Below, piece after piece: positions 1-7,959 of a stretch of DNA of 64,000 bases (its first letter is position 1; every line of letters begins with the position of its first letter). The stretch lies in assembly GCA_036186865.1 (NCBI GenBank), contig AP025065.1:11771192-11835191 (forward strand), in the 5' to 3' direction. A program made the position numbers and the translations under genes. The notes beneath the pieces were generated by a model. The model saw nothing but the letters and a program-made list of their open reading frames with translations. It searched no databases and was not told where the DNA came from. This DNA comes from Eustoma russellianum. Lineage: Eukaryota; Streptophyta; Magnoliopsida; Gentianales; Gentianaceae.

Positions 1-437
1 TGTATTTCATGGTCGTTTATTGTATTCTTGCTGGGTGATTTTTATCACTCACGCTTTATTTTTCCCCAGATAATGCCAAGATAAAATAGATTGAAGATGA
101 GCCGAGGGTACCATATCCATAGGCGAGGAGATATGAAGAGGGCTAAGCTTAAGGACTTTTGTGCTGCCGAGATGATTGTATTATGGCTATGTTTGAACTC
201 TTTGGAAATTTGACTATGATGTTTTGCGAGACTGCTACTTTGGGGACTTAGTTACTTCGTGTTTAATTTGAAAAGTTTTAATTCTGCCTAAATTTTACCA
301 CCATGTTGAATGTTAGCATGGGTGTCCACGACGCATGTTATGGATTTTCGCATGTTATGCATGACGCTTTGTACTCTCCTTAGTGAAGTACGGCGGGTGC
401 ACCGTATCCGGACGAGGCCCGGGTGCGGGGCGCTACA
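1..437 (-). mobile_element. Ty3/gypsy-type LTR, terminal 437 nt (runs off the window)
   Basis: Read on the minus strand, this sequence begins at 437 with TGTAGCGCCCCGCACCCGGG, the TG-initiated GC-rich start typical of plant Ty3/gypsy (chromovirus-like) LTRs. The boundary is sharp: at 438 the sequence switches to LINE reverse-transcriptase code (ITLIPKKP read on the minus strand), so the LTR landed inside an older LINE. The rest of the element and the second target-site copy lie outside the window, so a solo LTR cannot be told from a full element. No coding capacity is visible. Family assignment is inference from the terminus alone. Confidence 0.6.
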
Positions 438-837
438 GACGGCTTCTTGGGAATCAAGGTAATTAATTCACTGGCCATCACAGAAGGCTGGGGAACGCTA
501 ATGAAAAATTCTTGCACTGCTTTAACTACATCAGCATGAATGACTGACCAGCAAGAACGATAAAACTTACCATTGAAACCATCTGGCCCTACTGCACTTT
601 GAGGGTCTAGATGCCAAACCGCCGCTTTAACCTCTTCCTCCAGAGGCAGTTGCGTGAGCATGGAGTTGTCGGCTTCTGAGACCAACTGTGGGATGTGACA
701 AAGGATTGCGTCACAACTATGCGTTGCCTCTCGCACAAATAAAGAAGTGTAGAATGCCACTGCTTCTTCCATAGTGGCGGTGGGAGAGATGCAAAGTTCA
801 CCAGTAGTTGTGTAGATTTGCTGTATGCGTAGCTGCA

Positions 838-840
<3 letters not shown>
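438..840 (-). pseudogene. LINE ORF2 fragment (connector and start of RT)
   Basis: Minus-strand frame without stops, encoding the segment between endonuclease and RT palm of an L1-type ORF2. Visible motifs are SQLRIQQI-like at the 5' end, FYTSLF, the conserved AVWHLDPQSAVGPDGFNG block and SELITLIPKKP at the junction with the LTR. It aligns by eye with the matching part of the LINE at 28485-29444. It is truncated at 840, where a (TA)n tract starts, and interrupted at 437 by the gypsy-type LTR. No endonuclease or catalytic RT residues are present, so it is a dead fragment. Confidence 0.8.

Positions 841-908
<68 letters not shown>
841..908. repeat. (TA)n microsatellite
   Basis: About 67 nt of nearly perfect TA dinucleotides between the LINE fragment at 438-840 and the GATCACCAAG site at 909. 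This tract and its neighbours at 1132-1187 and 4176-4183 sit next to three copies of the GATCACCAA motif. Confidence 0.95.
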
Positions 909-911
<3 letters not shown>

Positions 912-1129
912 CACCAAGCGTATATATATATATGTACGCTTTGTCCTTCGCCAGGATTTTATCCACAAGGGTGGTTTTACTTGGCAAGATTTTAATGCGG
1001 CATATCATATATGATTGGAGGTTGGCCATCCTTAGTTCACTTCATTATCTTTTTACATACGCTACATTTGTTGTAATTTGGTTTTCCTTCGCCATAAGTG
1101 AGGCTACATCCTAATAATACATGCGACCT

Positions 1130-1189
<60 letters not shown>

Positions 1190-1197
1190 TCACCAAG
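909..1197 (+). mobile_element. Short 5'-truncated LINE (3' UTR only) with 10-bp target duplication
   Basis: The segment is bounded by direct repeats GATCACCAAG at 909-918 and 1188-1197. Between them lies only the last ~200 nt of a LINE 3' UTR plus a (TA)n tail (about 1132-1187). The 3' UTR part (932-1127) matches the 3' ends of LINE G (48830-48990) and LINE H (55140-55340). It contains the stem GCCAGG/CTTGGC with inner stem CCAC-AAGG-GTGG at 950-986. This is a typical abortive target-primed insertion. Peptides read through it are not genes. Confidence 0.8.
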
Positions 1198-1332
1198 AGA
1201 TGGCGGCGGCGGCGTGCTCTGAAGATTCATGGCGTTCATGATCGCCGATCATTCCCTGCAACCGAATTCTCGCTCTCTGATCTTAGCAACTCTTGTACTT
1301 TTCTTTTGGTCTGTTCTAATTTCATCGCACAT

Positions 1333-2574
1333 ATGGTGGATCATCCACCATTGGTTCCGGATGGAAAGCAACCATCTTTTGCGTCGCTCTTCAAACGGGA
1401 TGCCGCTCCCCAGATTGCTGAAAAACACATCCATCGCTACAAGGGAAATCCAATGATCTCATTCACGGATGAAGAGGTTGCGGCATTATCAGAACCCTAC
1501 AAATTTACGTTGGTTGGATCGTTTTGGTATGGACGGCCTCCTTTGGCAACTATTCGATCCAATATTGATAGAATCGGTTTTCAGTGTGCAGTCAACGTAG
1601 CATTGTTAGATTCCAAACACATTGTAATGCGCTTTACCCACGAACAAGACTATCTCCGATGCTTTGCTCGTCGCAGTTGGACCATTGCCGGGAAATATAT
1701 GCGTGTCACAAAATGGACCCCAGACTTTGATCCGCAGATTGATGTTCCTATTGTACCAGTGTGGATATCGTTCCCAGGTTTGCCAATGCACTTTCATCAA
1801 AAGGAAGCTCTTTTCCAGATAGGGAAGAATGCAACTTCACAGCAACTGCGGCCCTCCGTAGCAAGATTATGTGTAGAGATTGATGTTTCTAAAGATTTAC
1901 CAGAAAGGGTCTATATACAATTATCTAAGAGATGTCTTTCACAATCAGTTGTATACGAGGACTTACCTAAATATTGTGAATGCTGCTCTCGCCTGGGTCA
2001 TACAAAAGGTGAGTGTGGAGGGGAGCCACCTTCGGATCCTCCTTTGAAGGCAACCCAGGTTGTGCAGCGCATTGTGAAGAAGCAAGACACCCGATGGACA
2101 CCTAAGAAGACACACAATCAGTCAAATAATAAGGCACCTGTAGATGCAGGGTTGGACTTTCAGACGGCACGAACTACATCTCCGATTTTATCACCGGACT
2201 TGTACACTAGAGAGCATATCACTAATGCGCAGGATATCTCGCGGTTAAAGAGCGTTGATGACAGTATTCTTGGTGATTTGCCTGCCATGCCTCAGTATGT
2301 CTCAGTTTCGGATGAGGAAGCCGACATATCACAATGTCTTTTGCATGATGTTTCTACACACGATGGTTTTATGAAGTATATTTGCGATGTGGTTGAATCT
2401 GTGGTAGTTGATGAAGCTCGAAAACAAATGCATCAATCCTCTCCTTTGGAGCCTACCTCCCCGTTACAACATGCACAACCTTCTGACTTTCAAGTTCCAC
2501 CTAGGCTGCTACGACGACGAAAAAAAGTATTGAAGTCACCTCCCATGATCCAAGGCATATCAATGAGCGAATGA
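1333..2574 (+). CDS. LINE A ORF1: DUF4283-like protein with CCHC zinc knuckle
   Basis: Nucleic-acid-binding ORF1 of an L1-type LINE, expected to coat element RNA in a ribonucleoprotein. The start MVDHPPLVPDGK is chosen by alignment with LINE F ORF1 (25307). Conserved blocks: FTLVGSFWYGRPPLATIR, RIGF, DYLRCFARRSWTIAGKYMRVTKWTPDFDP and PIVPVWISFPGLP (DUF4283-like fold). The knuckle follows as C-x2-C-x4-H-x4-C (CECCSRLGHTKGEC). The C-terminal half is acidic and low in order. About ten codons present in relatives are missing before RPSVARLCVE. The frame has no stop until 2574, but the last ~15 codons read through the inverted endonuclease, so the native C terminus is lost near 2525. The open frame is notable beside the decayed copies. 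Confidence 0.75.
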   Translation: MVDHPPLVPDGKQPSFASLFKRDAAPQIAEKHIHRYKGNPMISFTDEEVAALSEPYKFTLVGSFWYGRPPLATIRSNIDRIGFQCAVNVALLDSKHIVMRFTHEQDYLRCFARRSWTIAGKYMRVTKWTPDFDPQIDVPIVPVWISFPGLPMHFHQKEALFQIGKNATSQQLRPSVARLCVEIDVSKDLPERVYIQLSKRCLSQSVVYEDLPKYCECCSRLGHTKGECGGEPPSDPPLKATQVVQRIVKKQDTRWTPKKTHNQSNNKAPVDAGLDFQTARTTSPILSPDLYTREHITNAQDISRLKSVDDSILGDLPAMPQYVSVSDEEADISQCLLHDVSTHDGFMKYICDVVESVVVDEARKQMHQSSPLEPTSPLQHAQPSDFQVPPRLLRRRKKVLKSPPMIQGISMSE

Positions 2575-2806
2575 AATGAAATTAAATCAGCCCATAATGG
2601 CCGACGAGCAGAAACCGTATGCAATGCATAAACCATAGTAAACCAAAATGAATCTCCTGTTGGTGTCCACGTAAACTGCATGGAGTGATTCTGAATGCCT
2701 TGCCGCTGATCCTGCATTTGCACAATTGAATGATTCCAAAAAACCCATATTTTATTATCAGAGACAGTTTCTGCATGTGAAAACCCTAGTTGTAGTCGAT
2801 ATGGAA
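2528..2806 (-). pseudogene. Inverted endonuclease fragment inside LINE A
   Basis: On the minus strand this reads as the middle of an AP-type LINE endonuclease: PYRLQLGFS, KIWVFWNHSIVQ, SARRPLWADLISF and the catalytic-type block GGDFNTF. It lies between plus-strand ORF1 and plus-strand zinc/RNase H code of the same element, so it is inverted relative to both. Left junction is near the A-rich stretch at 2518-2530; right junction is near 2806-2812. No start codon or complete domain remains. Confidence 0.8.
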
Positions 2807-2813
2807 GCATGCC

Positions 2814-3626
2814 TTGCCTTTCTCTGACAATCTTCGTCGTTGGCAACACATCTATCCTACGCAATGCATCTTTTGCAAAAGCTCTTCTGACATGGTGGAT
2901 CACATCTTTTTGAAGTGCCCTTTAATCAAACCCATCTGGCAGGAATTATCAATAATATTTTCGGGTCCATGGCCAAATACAGACACGCTGGGGCAGTATT
3001 TGCAGCAGTGGTGGAGGTATACATGGTGTGGATCCACGAGCAATCGGAAATTTTCAGATCGGGTGCCTCATTTGATCTCACTTTCGTTTTCTCCTGCTAT
3101 CCGGCATATAAGGCCACGGATTATCAGATGGAAAAACCCGCCAACAGGGAAGTTGAAATTGAATATAGATGCATCGGTTAATAATGCTTCTGCTGCAGGT
3201 GGAGCAGTCTTGCGCAATCATGTGGGTACATTGATTTCAGCTATTTGCTTTCGGCTGCCTACCTCCATTCCTTTGCAGGCTGAGTTACTAGCATTGCAGC
3301 TTGGTTTAATATTTTATGCACAACAACATGATGCCTTGATATTAGAAACGGATTGTAAAGTACTCGTCCAGCATTTACAAAGTCCACATCGATTCACAGG
3401 TGCATATGCAGCAGCGTTAGGCCGCACGTTGCAATTTATGCAACTTAATGGCTCTTCTCTCCAACATTGTTATCGAGAAGCCAATACTGTGGCGCATACA
3501 TTAGCATCACATGGACATAATTCGGCAGGAGTATCTCTATTCACAACAATAGATGATTTGCCCTGTGAGGTTCGAGGGGCCCTAAGGATGGATGCTACTG
3601 TACCAAATTTAAGATTTGGCCATTAA
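2814..3626 (+). CDS. LINE A ORF2 C-terminal remnant: zinc-binding region and RNase H
   Basis: Open frame of 270 codons giving the C-terminal third of ORF2. The first ~50 residues hold the zf-RVT-type cysteine/histidine region (CIFCKSSSDMVDHIFLKC). The RNase H domain follows: NPPTGKLKLNIDAS (first acidic residue), LQAELLAL (Glu), ILETDCK (Asp) and the C-terminal REANTVAHTLASHG. RNase H is the added domain typical of plant L1 elements and would degrade the RNA strand of the RNA/DNA hybrid. The apparent start at 2814 is only the inversion junction and not a natural start, so the piece is probably not translated. Confidence 0.75.
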   Translation: MPFSDNLRRWQHIYPTQCIFCKSSSDMVDHIFLKCPLIKPIWQELSIIFSGPWPNTDTLGQYLQQWWRYTWCGSTSNRKFSDRVPHLISLSFSPAIRHIRPRIIRWKNPPTGKLKLNIDASVNNASAAGGAVLRNHVGTLISAICFRLPTSIPLQAELLALQLGLIFYAQQHDALILETDCKVLVQHLQSPHRFTGAYAAALGRTLQFMQLNGSSLQHCYREANTVAHTLASHGHNSAGVSLFTTIDDLPCEVRGALRMDATVPNLRFGH

Positions 3627-4175
3627 TGTCTCCCAATGGGTTGGCACGCTTTGCCCAGGGTTGCCTATGTCCTTTGTGACATGGGCAACAGCGGTATGTC
3701 TCTGTTTCATTATCTATTTTTTTCTGCTGCTATAATCTTTAACTCAAGTGTTTGGTTTAACCCCTACTTTATCGTCTCAAATGCGGAGCATGAGTGGTCA
3801 TTTGCGAGCAGTTCCTTTGCAACGTCTTCCAAACATGGTGATTCGGATTTACAAGTTGCCCGTATTTTGCCTAGATACGGGCAACGTTGCGTCTGGCAAT
3901 GGAGTGAACCCTTGCAATTGCGGACAGGAGCTCATTCACGTTACACTTCAGTCTTGGGTGTTAGCATCAACATTATATTATTACGAATTTTCTTCTTTAG
4001 ATTGGATGTAATTAATTGCTGTATTACTTTATGGTTTTTCTTTGCAATATGGGAGAGTCTCCCTCATTAGTTTAGGGGATTATTTGTAACCACGGTATTC
4101 CTCCGCCACAAGTGAGGGCAACATCTATTAATAAAATAAATGGATGGTACCGCCCGTCTTTCATCAAAAAAAAAA
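3627..4175 (+). other. LINE A 3' UTR with two stem-loops, end hairpin and A-rich tail
   Basis: Non-coding tail. Two stem-loops stand out. One is at 3660-3689 (GTTGCCTATGT / ACATGGGCAAC, one G-U pair) followed by GGTATG. The other is at 3855-3885 (GTTGCCCGTAT / ATACGGGCAAC, perfect). Just before the first is CCAATGGGTTGGCA, also found before the equivalent hairpins of other LINE copies. Near the end come GGGAGAGTCTCCC, the signal AATAAA (4130-4135) and the hairpin GGATGG-TACCGC-CCGTCT (4142-4159), then TTCATC and the A/(TA) tail. Called a 3' UTR because it lies between the RNase H stop and the target duplication. Confidence 0.75.
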
Positions 4176-4190
4176 TATATATAGATCACC

Positions 4191-5520
4191 AATCCAGGAT
4201 TTATGCCAAAACATGGTATCCCTGAACAAGTTCTAATGGCGAAGGAAATGGTCCACATGTTAGACCGTAAGTGTCGTGGTGGATAGGTTATGATTAAGTT
4301 GGATATGTCCAAGGCATTTGATCGAGGATCTAGGTACTATTTGGAACAACTACTCTTGCGGTTTGGTTTTCATGCCAGGTTTCTTAGGCTCATTATGAAT
4401 AACTTGGACTCTACACGTTGCTCGCTGTTGATTAATGGCAAATCTTGTGGTTACTTTTGGCCATGCAAGGAGATCCCTTGTCGCCTATACTCTTTATTCT
4501 TGCATCAGAAGGATTTTCTAAGGGGCTCGATGCTTTATTCCAGAATGAGCTATTAAGGGGCTTCCAGAGTGGCCATTCTCCAGTGGTTTCGCATCTTGGT
4601 TTTGCAGATGACTTGTTAATATTTCTAAATGGTTCCTTTCATAATCTGCAAATTTTTAGAACATTTCTGGAGCAATATCAACGAGCATCGGGAGAATTAG
4701 TAAATTATCGAAAAAGTCAGATTGTAGTTGGAGGTGGTATTTCGGCATCTAGAGTGGCGTCAGCCCTTAACATGTGGCAATCTACGTTACCCATAAAATA
4801 TTTGGGCTCATATCTCTTCAAAGGTATAAATCGTTCTCAATACTTTACAACATTACTTGCACATTTCGATGCTCGTTTGACAGGTTGGTCGTAAAGACTT
4901 TGGAGCATGGTAGGCAGATTGAAACTTATTCAATCAGTTCTCTATGCAATGCCTTTGCATATAATGGCAACTACACGGCTACCCAAAAGTGTTATCGCCG
5001 AACTAAATAGAAAGATGTCTAATTTCTTATGGTGACAAAGACATCATTGGCACGCGTGAACAGCTGTATGTCATCCGAAGAAGGTGGGTGGTTTGGGGAT
5101 CCACAATCTCGATGTGCTACAGAAGGCTTATGAATGTAAGATGTGGTGGACATACAAGACCTCGACTTTCCTTTGGGGGCGTTATGTCAGTCACAAATAT
5201 GGGACTCGACACGAGATGCGTGCATTTGTTTGTGATTCCTATGACTGGAAACGCTTATGTCGTATCCATTCTTTCTGTTTCATGCATGCCTAAGATACAC
5301 CAGATGGATTATCATGGTTAGATGACGCACATGGGCAGTTTAACCTTCGAATAGCATATGAATCTTGTCGGCAGCCAGGCAGTAAGTTCCCAATATGCCA
5401 TTATATCTGGTGGAAGAGTGCTCCTGCTCAGGGACAAGTTTTTTTATGGTGATTATGGTTTAATGGGCTCCCTTTGCCGGACAATACCACTACCTAGCTA
5501 GTAGCTCTGCCAACACGCTG
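4191..5520 (+). pseudogene. LINE B reverse transcriptase and zinc region, broken
   Basis: RT palm blocks are recognisable in shifting frames: MIKLDMSKAFDR (4290), GDPLSPILFILASEGFSKGL (from about 4470), the catalytic FADD box at 4601-4612 (Phe variant of YADD, common in plant L1), GELVNYRKSQ and LPIKYLGSYLFKGINRSQYF. About six codons (the SRGVKQ block) are lost near 4460, shifting frame. A TAA follows LTGWS at about 4892 and more stops occur at about 5035 and 5292. The zinc/connector remnant (GGLGIHNLDVLQKAYECKMWWTY) runs to about 5470. Non-functional. Confidence 0.75.
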
Positions 5521-5877
5521 TATTTTTTGTCGGTGAGATTCAGCGGTACAGAGCCACATCTTCTAAACCTGTCCAGTGATTTGTGTGATATGGAGCCATC
5601 TACCTCTACTTTTCAGCGGCCCGCCTCCAACAACCTTAACCTTCCGATGATATTTACGTGGATGGTGGAGCCAAGCCCATACGACCACTATGATTGGCAG
5701 CTTTCTACGATGGTCCCATTGTTGGCCTCTTGGGTTATCTAGAAGGAATACGTAGCAGTAATATTTGGGGAACACGATTTTTCATTATTCCGCCTTAGAG
5801 AGCGTATACAGGTAGGAGTATTTTCATGGTGTTCATCTATCTCTGGAAGCAAATTTTCTACTTCGCTTCAGCTGCTA

Positions 5878-6393
5878 TTGCATGCTCATTATTCCCCTCC
5901 TTTACGCTCCAGCCGAATCCGAGTTATTAGATGGCGTTTACCACCCACAGGTAAGTTGAAACTTAATATAGATGCCGTGACTGGTCGCCGAGGGGCAGCT
6001 GGAGGGTCTATCCTACGTAATCATCATGGTCAGTTGATCACATCTATTTGCTTTCCACTGGTGGCATTACCGCCATTGCACGCTGAATTGCATGCTATAT
6101 TTTTTTCCGTTATTTATTTCGCGACGTTGGGTTACATGGAGCTGCATATTGAGATTGACTGTCAAAATTTGGTGTCATTGATAACTGCCTCAATCACGCT
6201 ATCAAGACGTCTAGGTATGGATTATGCTTGTCTTCAAAGGCATTTGTCCCTCATGCACGCCACTGTCTCATACGTCCCACATGAAGGCAATTCAGTAGCC
6301 CATGCACTAGCCCTGCATGGTCTCATACGGCAAGAGGTGTGTACATTTAGCACTCTTTCGGATCTCTCTTCTATGCCGCGGAGTAGCATGTAG
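5878..6393 (+). pseudogene. LINE B RNase H domain remnant
   Basis: Open stretch of about 170 codons with the RNase H signature in order: PPTGKLKLNIDA, GGSILRNHHGQ, LHAELHAI, IEIDCQNLV, and PHEGNSVAHALALHG at the C terminus. The acidic residues corresponding to Asp, Glu and Asp are all present (NIDA, HAEL, EIDC). It is cut off from the RT by upstream stops, so it is a relic of ORF2. The product would have acted on the RNA/DNA hybrid during second-strand synthesis. Confidence 0.7.
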
Positions 6394-7040
6394 ACATATA
6401 TTACTACAGCGTACATTCGCCCTTAAGGATTTCATGGCATTGGCAATCAAATTTATTCTCTATGTTTTTCGTGAAATCTATTCTTCGCACTTTTTGTTGT
6501 TTGATAATCACCTAACGTGATGTCCTTTGTGTTTACTGAGGTCCTTCGCACATCCAAATCACTTCAATGAGGCATTTCCATAAACGACGTTCGGTGGCAT
6601 AGCTTACAAGTTCTGTTGCTCGTACCAAACTTGGTTATGGGCAACTCGGGTATTCGTTTACCACTTTCCTCATACCTTGCTTTTGGATTTAATTGGCATC
6701 TATTACGTGTAACTTTTTACATATTTGTAATTTTGAGGTATAAAAAAGGCGACCAACGATGGATATATACATCGAGGACTGGGCTGTGTCTCTCCACTTC
6801 TGCCGTTCGCGTTCACTCACTCGCTGCTGGATCGACTTTGTTTTTGTCCACACTTTCAATATATACTTTATTGTTGTCTTCTATTTTACGGTTTTTATAT
6901 ATATTTGCTTATCTTTTCTGTTTGGTTTGGGAGAGTCTCACTCCATAGATAGCATCATTAATGTAACCATGGTATTCCTCCGCCATAAGTGAGGGCTTAC
7001 ATATTAATAAAATACCCGGACGGTACCGCCCGTCCTTCAC

Positions 7041-7043
<3 letters not shown>
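6394..7043 (+). other. LINE B 3' UTR with stem-loop and end hairpin
   Basis: The stem-loop at 6615-6645 (GTTGCTCGTACCAA / TTGGTTATGGGCAAC, one bulge and wobbles) is followed by CGGGTATTCG, matching the module of other copies. GGGAGAGTCTC is near 6929, AATAAA at 7006-7011, and a perfect hairpin GGACGG-TACCGC-CCGTCC at 7018-7035, followed by TTCACCC and the (TA)n tract. Confidence 0.7.

Positions 7044-7094
<51 letters not shown>
7044..7094. repeat. (TA)n tract between tail-to-tail LINEs B and C
   Basis: About 50 nt of perfect TA dinucleotides. LINE B (+) ends on its left and the 3' end of LINE C (minus) begins on its right, so two elements meet tail to tail on one microsatellite. Confidence 0.95.
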
Positions 7095-7097
<3 letters not shown>

Positions 7098-7959
7098 GAA
7101 GATTTTATTGAGATGAAGCCTCACTTTTGGCGGAGGAAAATCTTATTACAACAAAATGTCTACAGCAAAACATAACGAAAGTAAAAACGCCAATGATTAC
7201 CATCTTCCAAATATATATGATATGCTGCATTAAAACCTTGCCAAGTAAAACCACCTTTGTGGATAAAACCTTGGCGAAGGAAAAAGCGTACATATTTATA
7301 TAATTGGCAAGATGGTATGCAATACAGTACATAGTGAAAAAGAAAATAATGTTGCCTGGTGAGTGCTGCAGCATTCTCCTGTGACTGCAAAATGCTTCCA
7401 TGCCCAAGATTTTGATGGTATGAATACTCCCGTCCATCCATGTACATGTGAAGGAAAGTGAGAAGTTAAACCAGTAGCCTAGCCATGTCAAGAAGAAAAG
7501 CACCAAGGGAATACAAAGCATACCAATACTGCCTGTATCCCGAAGGATACAGGCAGAAAGAAAAAATGTATGCCAATCCATATGGAAGATAGAAATATCG
7601 AAAGGTATGTGCACAGCCATGTATTGCCAAGCCTTAAAGAATGCCGTCTGGTGAGTTGCTGCATCATCATCCTGAGATTGCAAAATGCTTCCATGCCTAA
7701 GACTTTGATGGTATTAAGACTCGCATCCGCCCATGTACATGTGACGGAAAGTGAGAAGGTAAACCAGTAGCCTAGCCATGACAAGAGAAAGAGGACCAAG
7801 GGAATGCAAAGCGTATCAAGGCTGCCTGTACCCCGCAAGATACAGGCAGAAAGAAAAAATGTATGCCAATCCATATGGAATACTGAAATTGCTTAAGTTA
7901 TGCGCACGTGTACTGATGGGAGATCCAAAGCAACAGAGGCACGAACTAGCGATGGAATA
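7095..7959 (-). other. LINE C 3' UTR with internal tandem duplication
   Basis: Non-coding tail read on the minus strand. The end-proximal stem GCCAAG/CTTGGC with inner CCAC/GTGG stem is at 7240-7275. Upstream (higher coordinates) is a diverged ~290-bp tandem duplication, 7356-7647 and 7648 to about 7893. Each unit carries one copy of the stem-loop module: 7529-7556 (CTGCCTGTATCC, loop TTCG on the RNA strand, perfect 12-bp stem) and 7822-7849 (CTGCCTGTA / TACAGGCAG). Each is preceded by CCATATGGATTGGCATAC on the element strand. Confidence 0.75.

Larger units (their letters stand above)
1197..4175 (+). mobile_element. LINE A: L1-type element with internal inversion and RT deletion
   Basis: The element is flanked by an exact 17-bp repeat, TATATATAGATCACCAA, at 1180-1196 and 4176-4192. 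Contents in order: 5' leader, ORF1 on plus (from 1333), an endonuclease segment on MINUS (about 2528-2806), then zinc region and RNase H on plus (2814-3626), and a 3' UTR ending in a hairpin and A-rich tail. Compared with LINE H, about 2.9 kb (most of the endonuclease and all of the RT) is missing and replaced by ~280 bp of inverted endonuclease code. It cannot move by itself. Confidence 0.85.
4191..7043 (+). mobile_element. LINE B: 5'-truncated L1-type element
   Basis: Homology begins abruptly at about 4191 inside the RT (PGFMPKHGIPEQVLMAKEMVHMLD), directly after the GATCACCAA motif, and ends at about 7043 before a (TA)n tract. It carries RT, zinc region, RNase H and a complete 3' UTR. Frame breaks are numerous. 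It ends with the GGACGG hairpin class, like LINEs A, F and I. Confidence 0.8.

Noticed and set aside
808..1014. Reading frames of alternating Ile-Tyr at 808-1014, 6909-7124, 25010-25285 and 43000-43263
   Set aside because: They are translations of (TA)n microsatellites joined to LINE ends, with no conserved protein sequence.
4601..4612. FADD instead of YADD as an inactivating change
   Set aside because: Phe at this position is common in plant L1 reverse transcriptases and is shared by LINEs B and F; by contrast FAND in LINE H changes a catalytic Asp and was kept.
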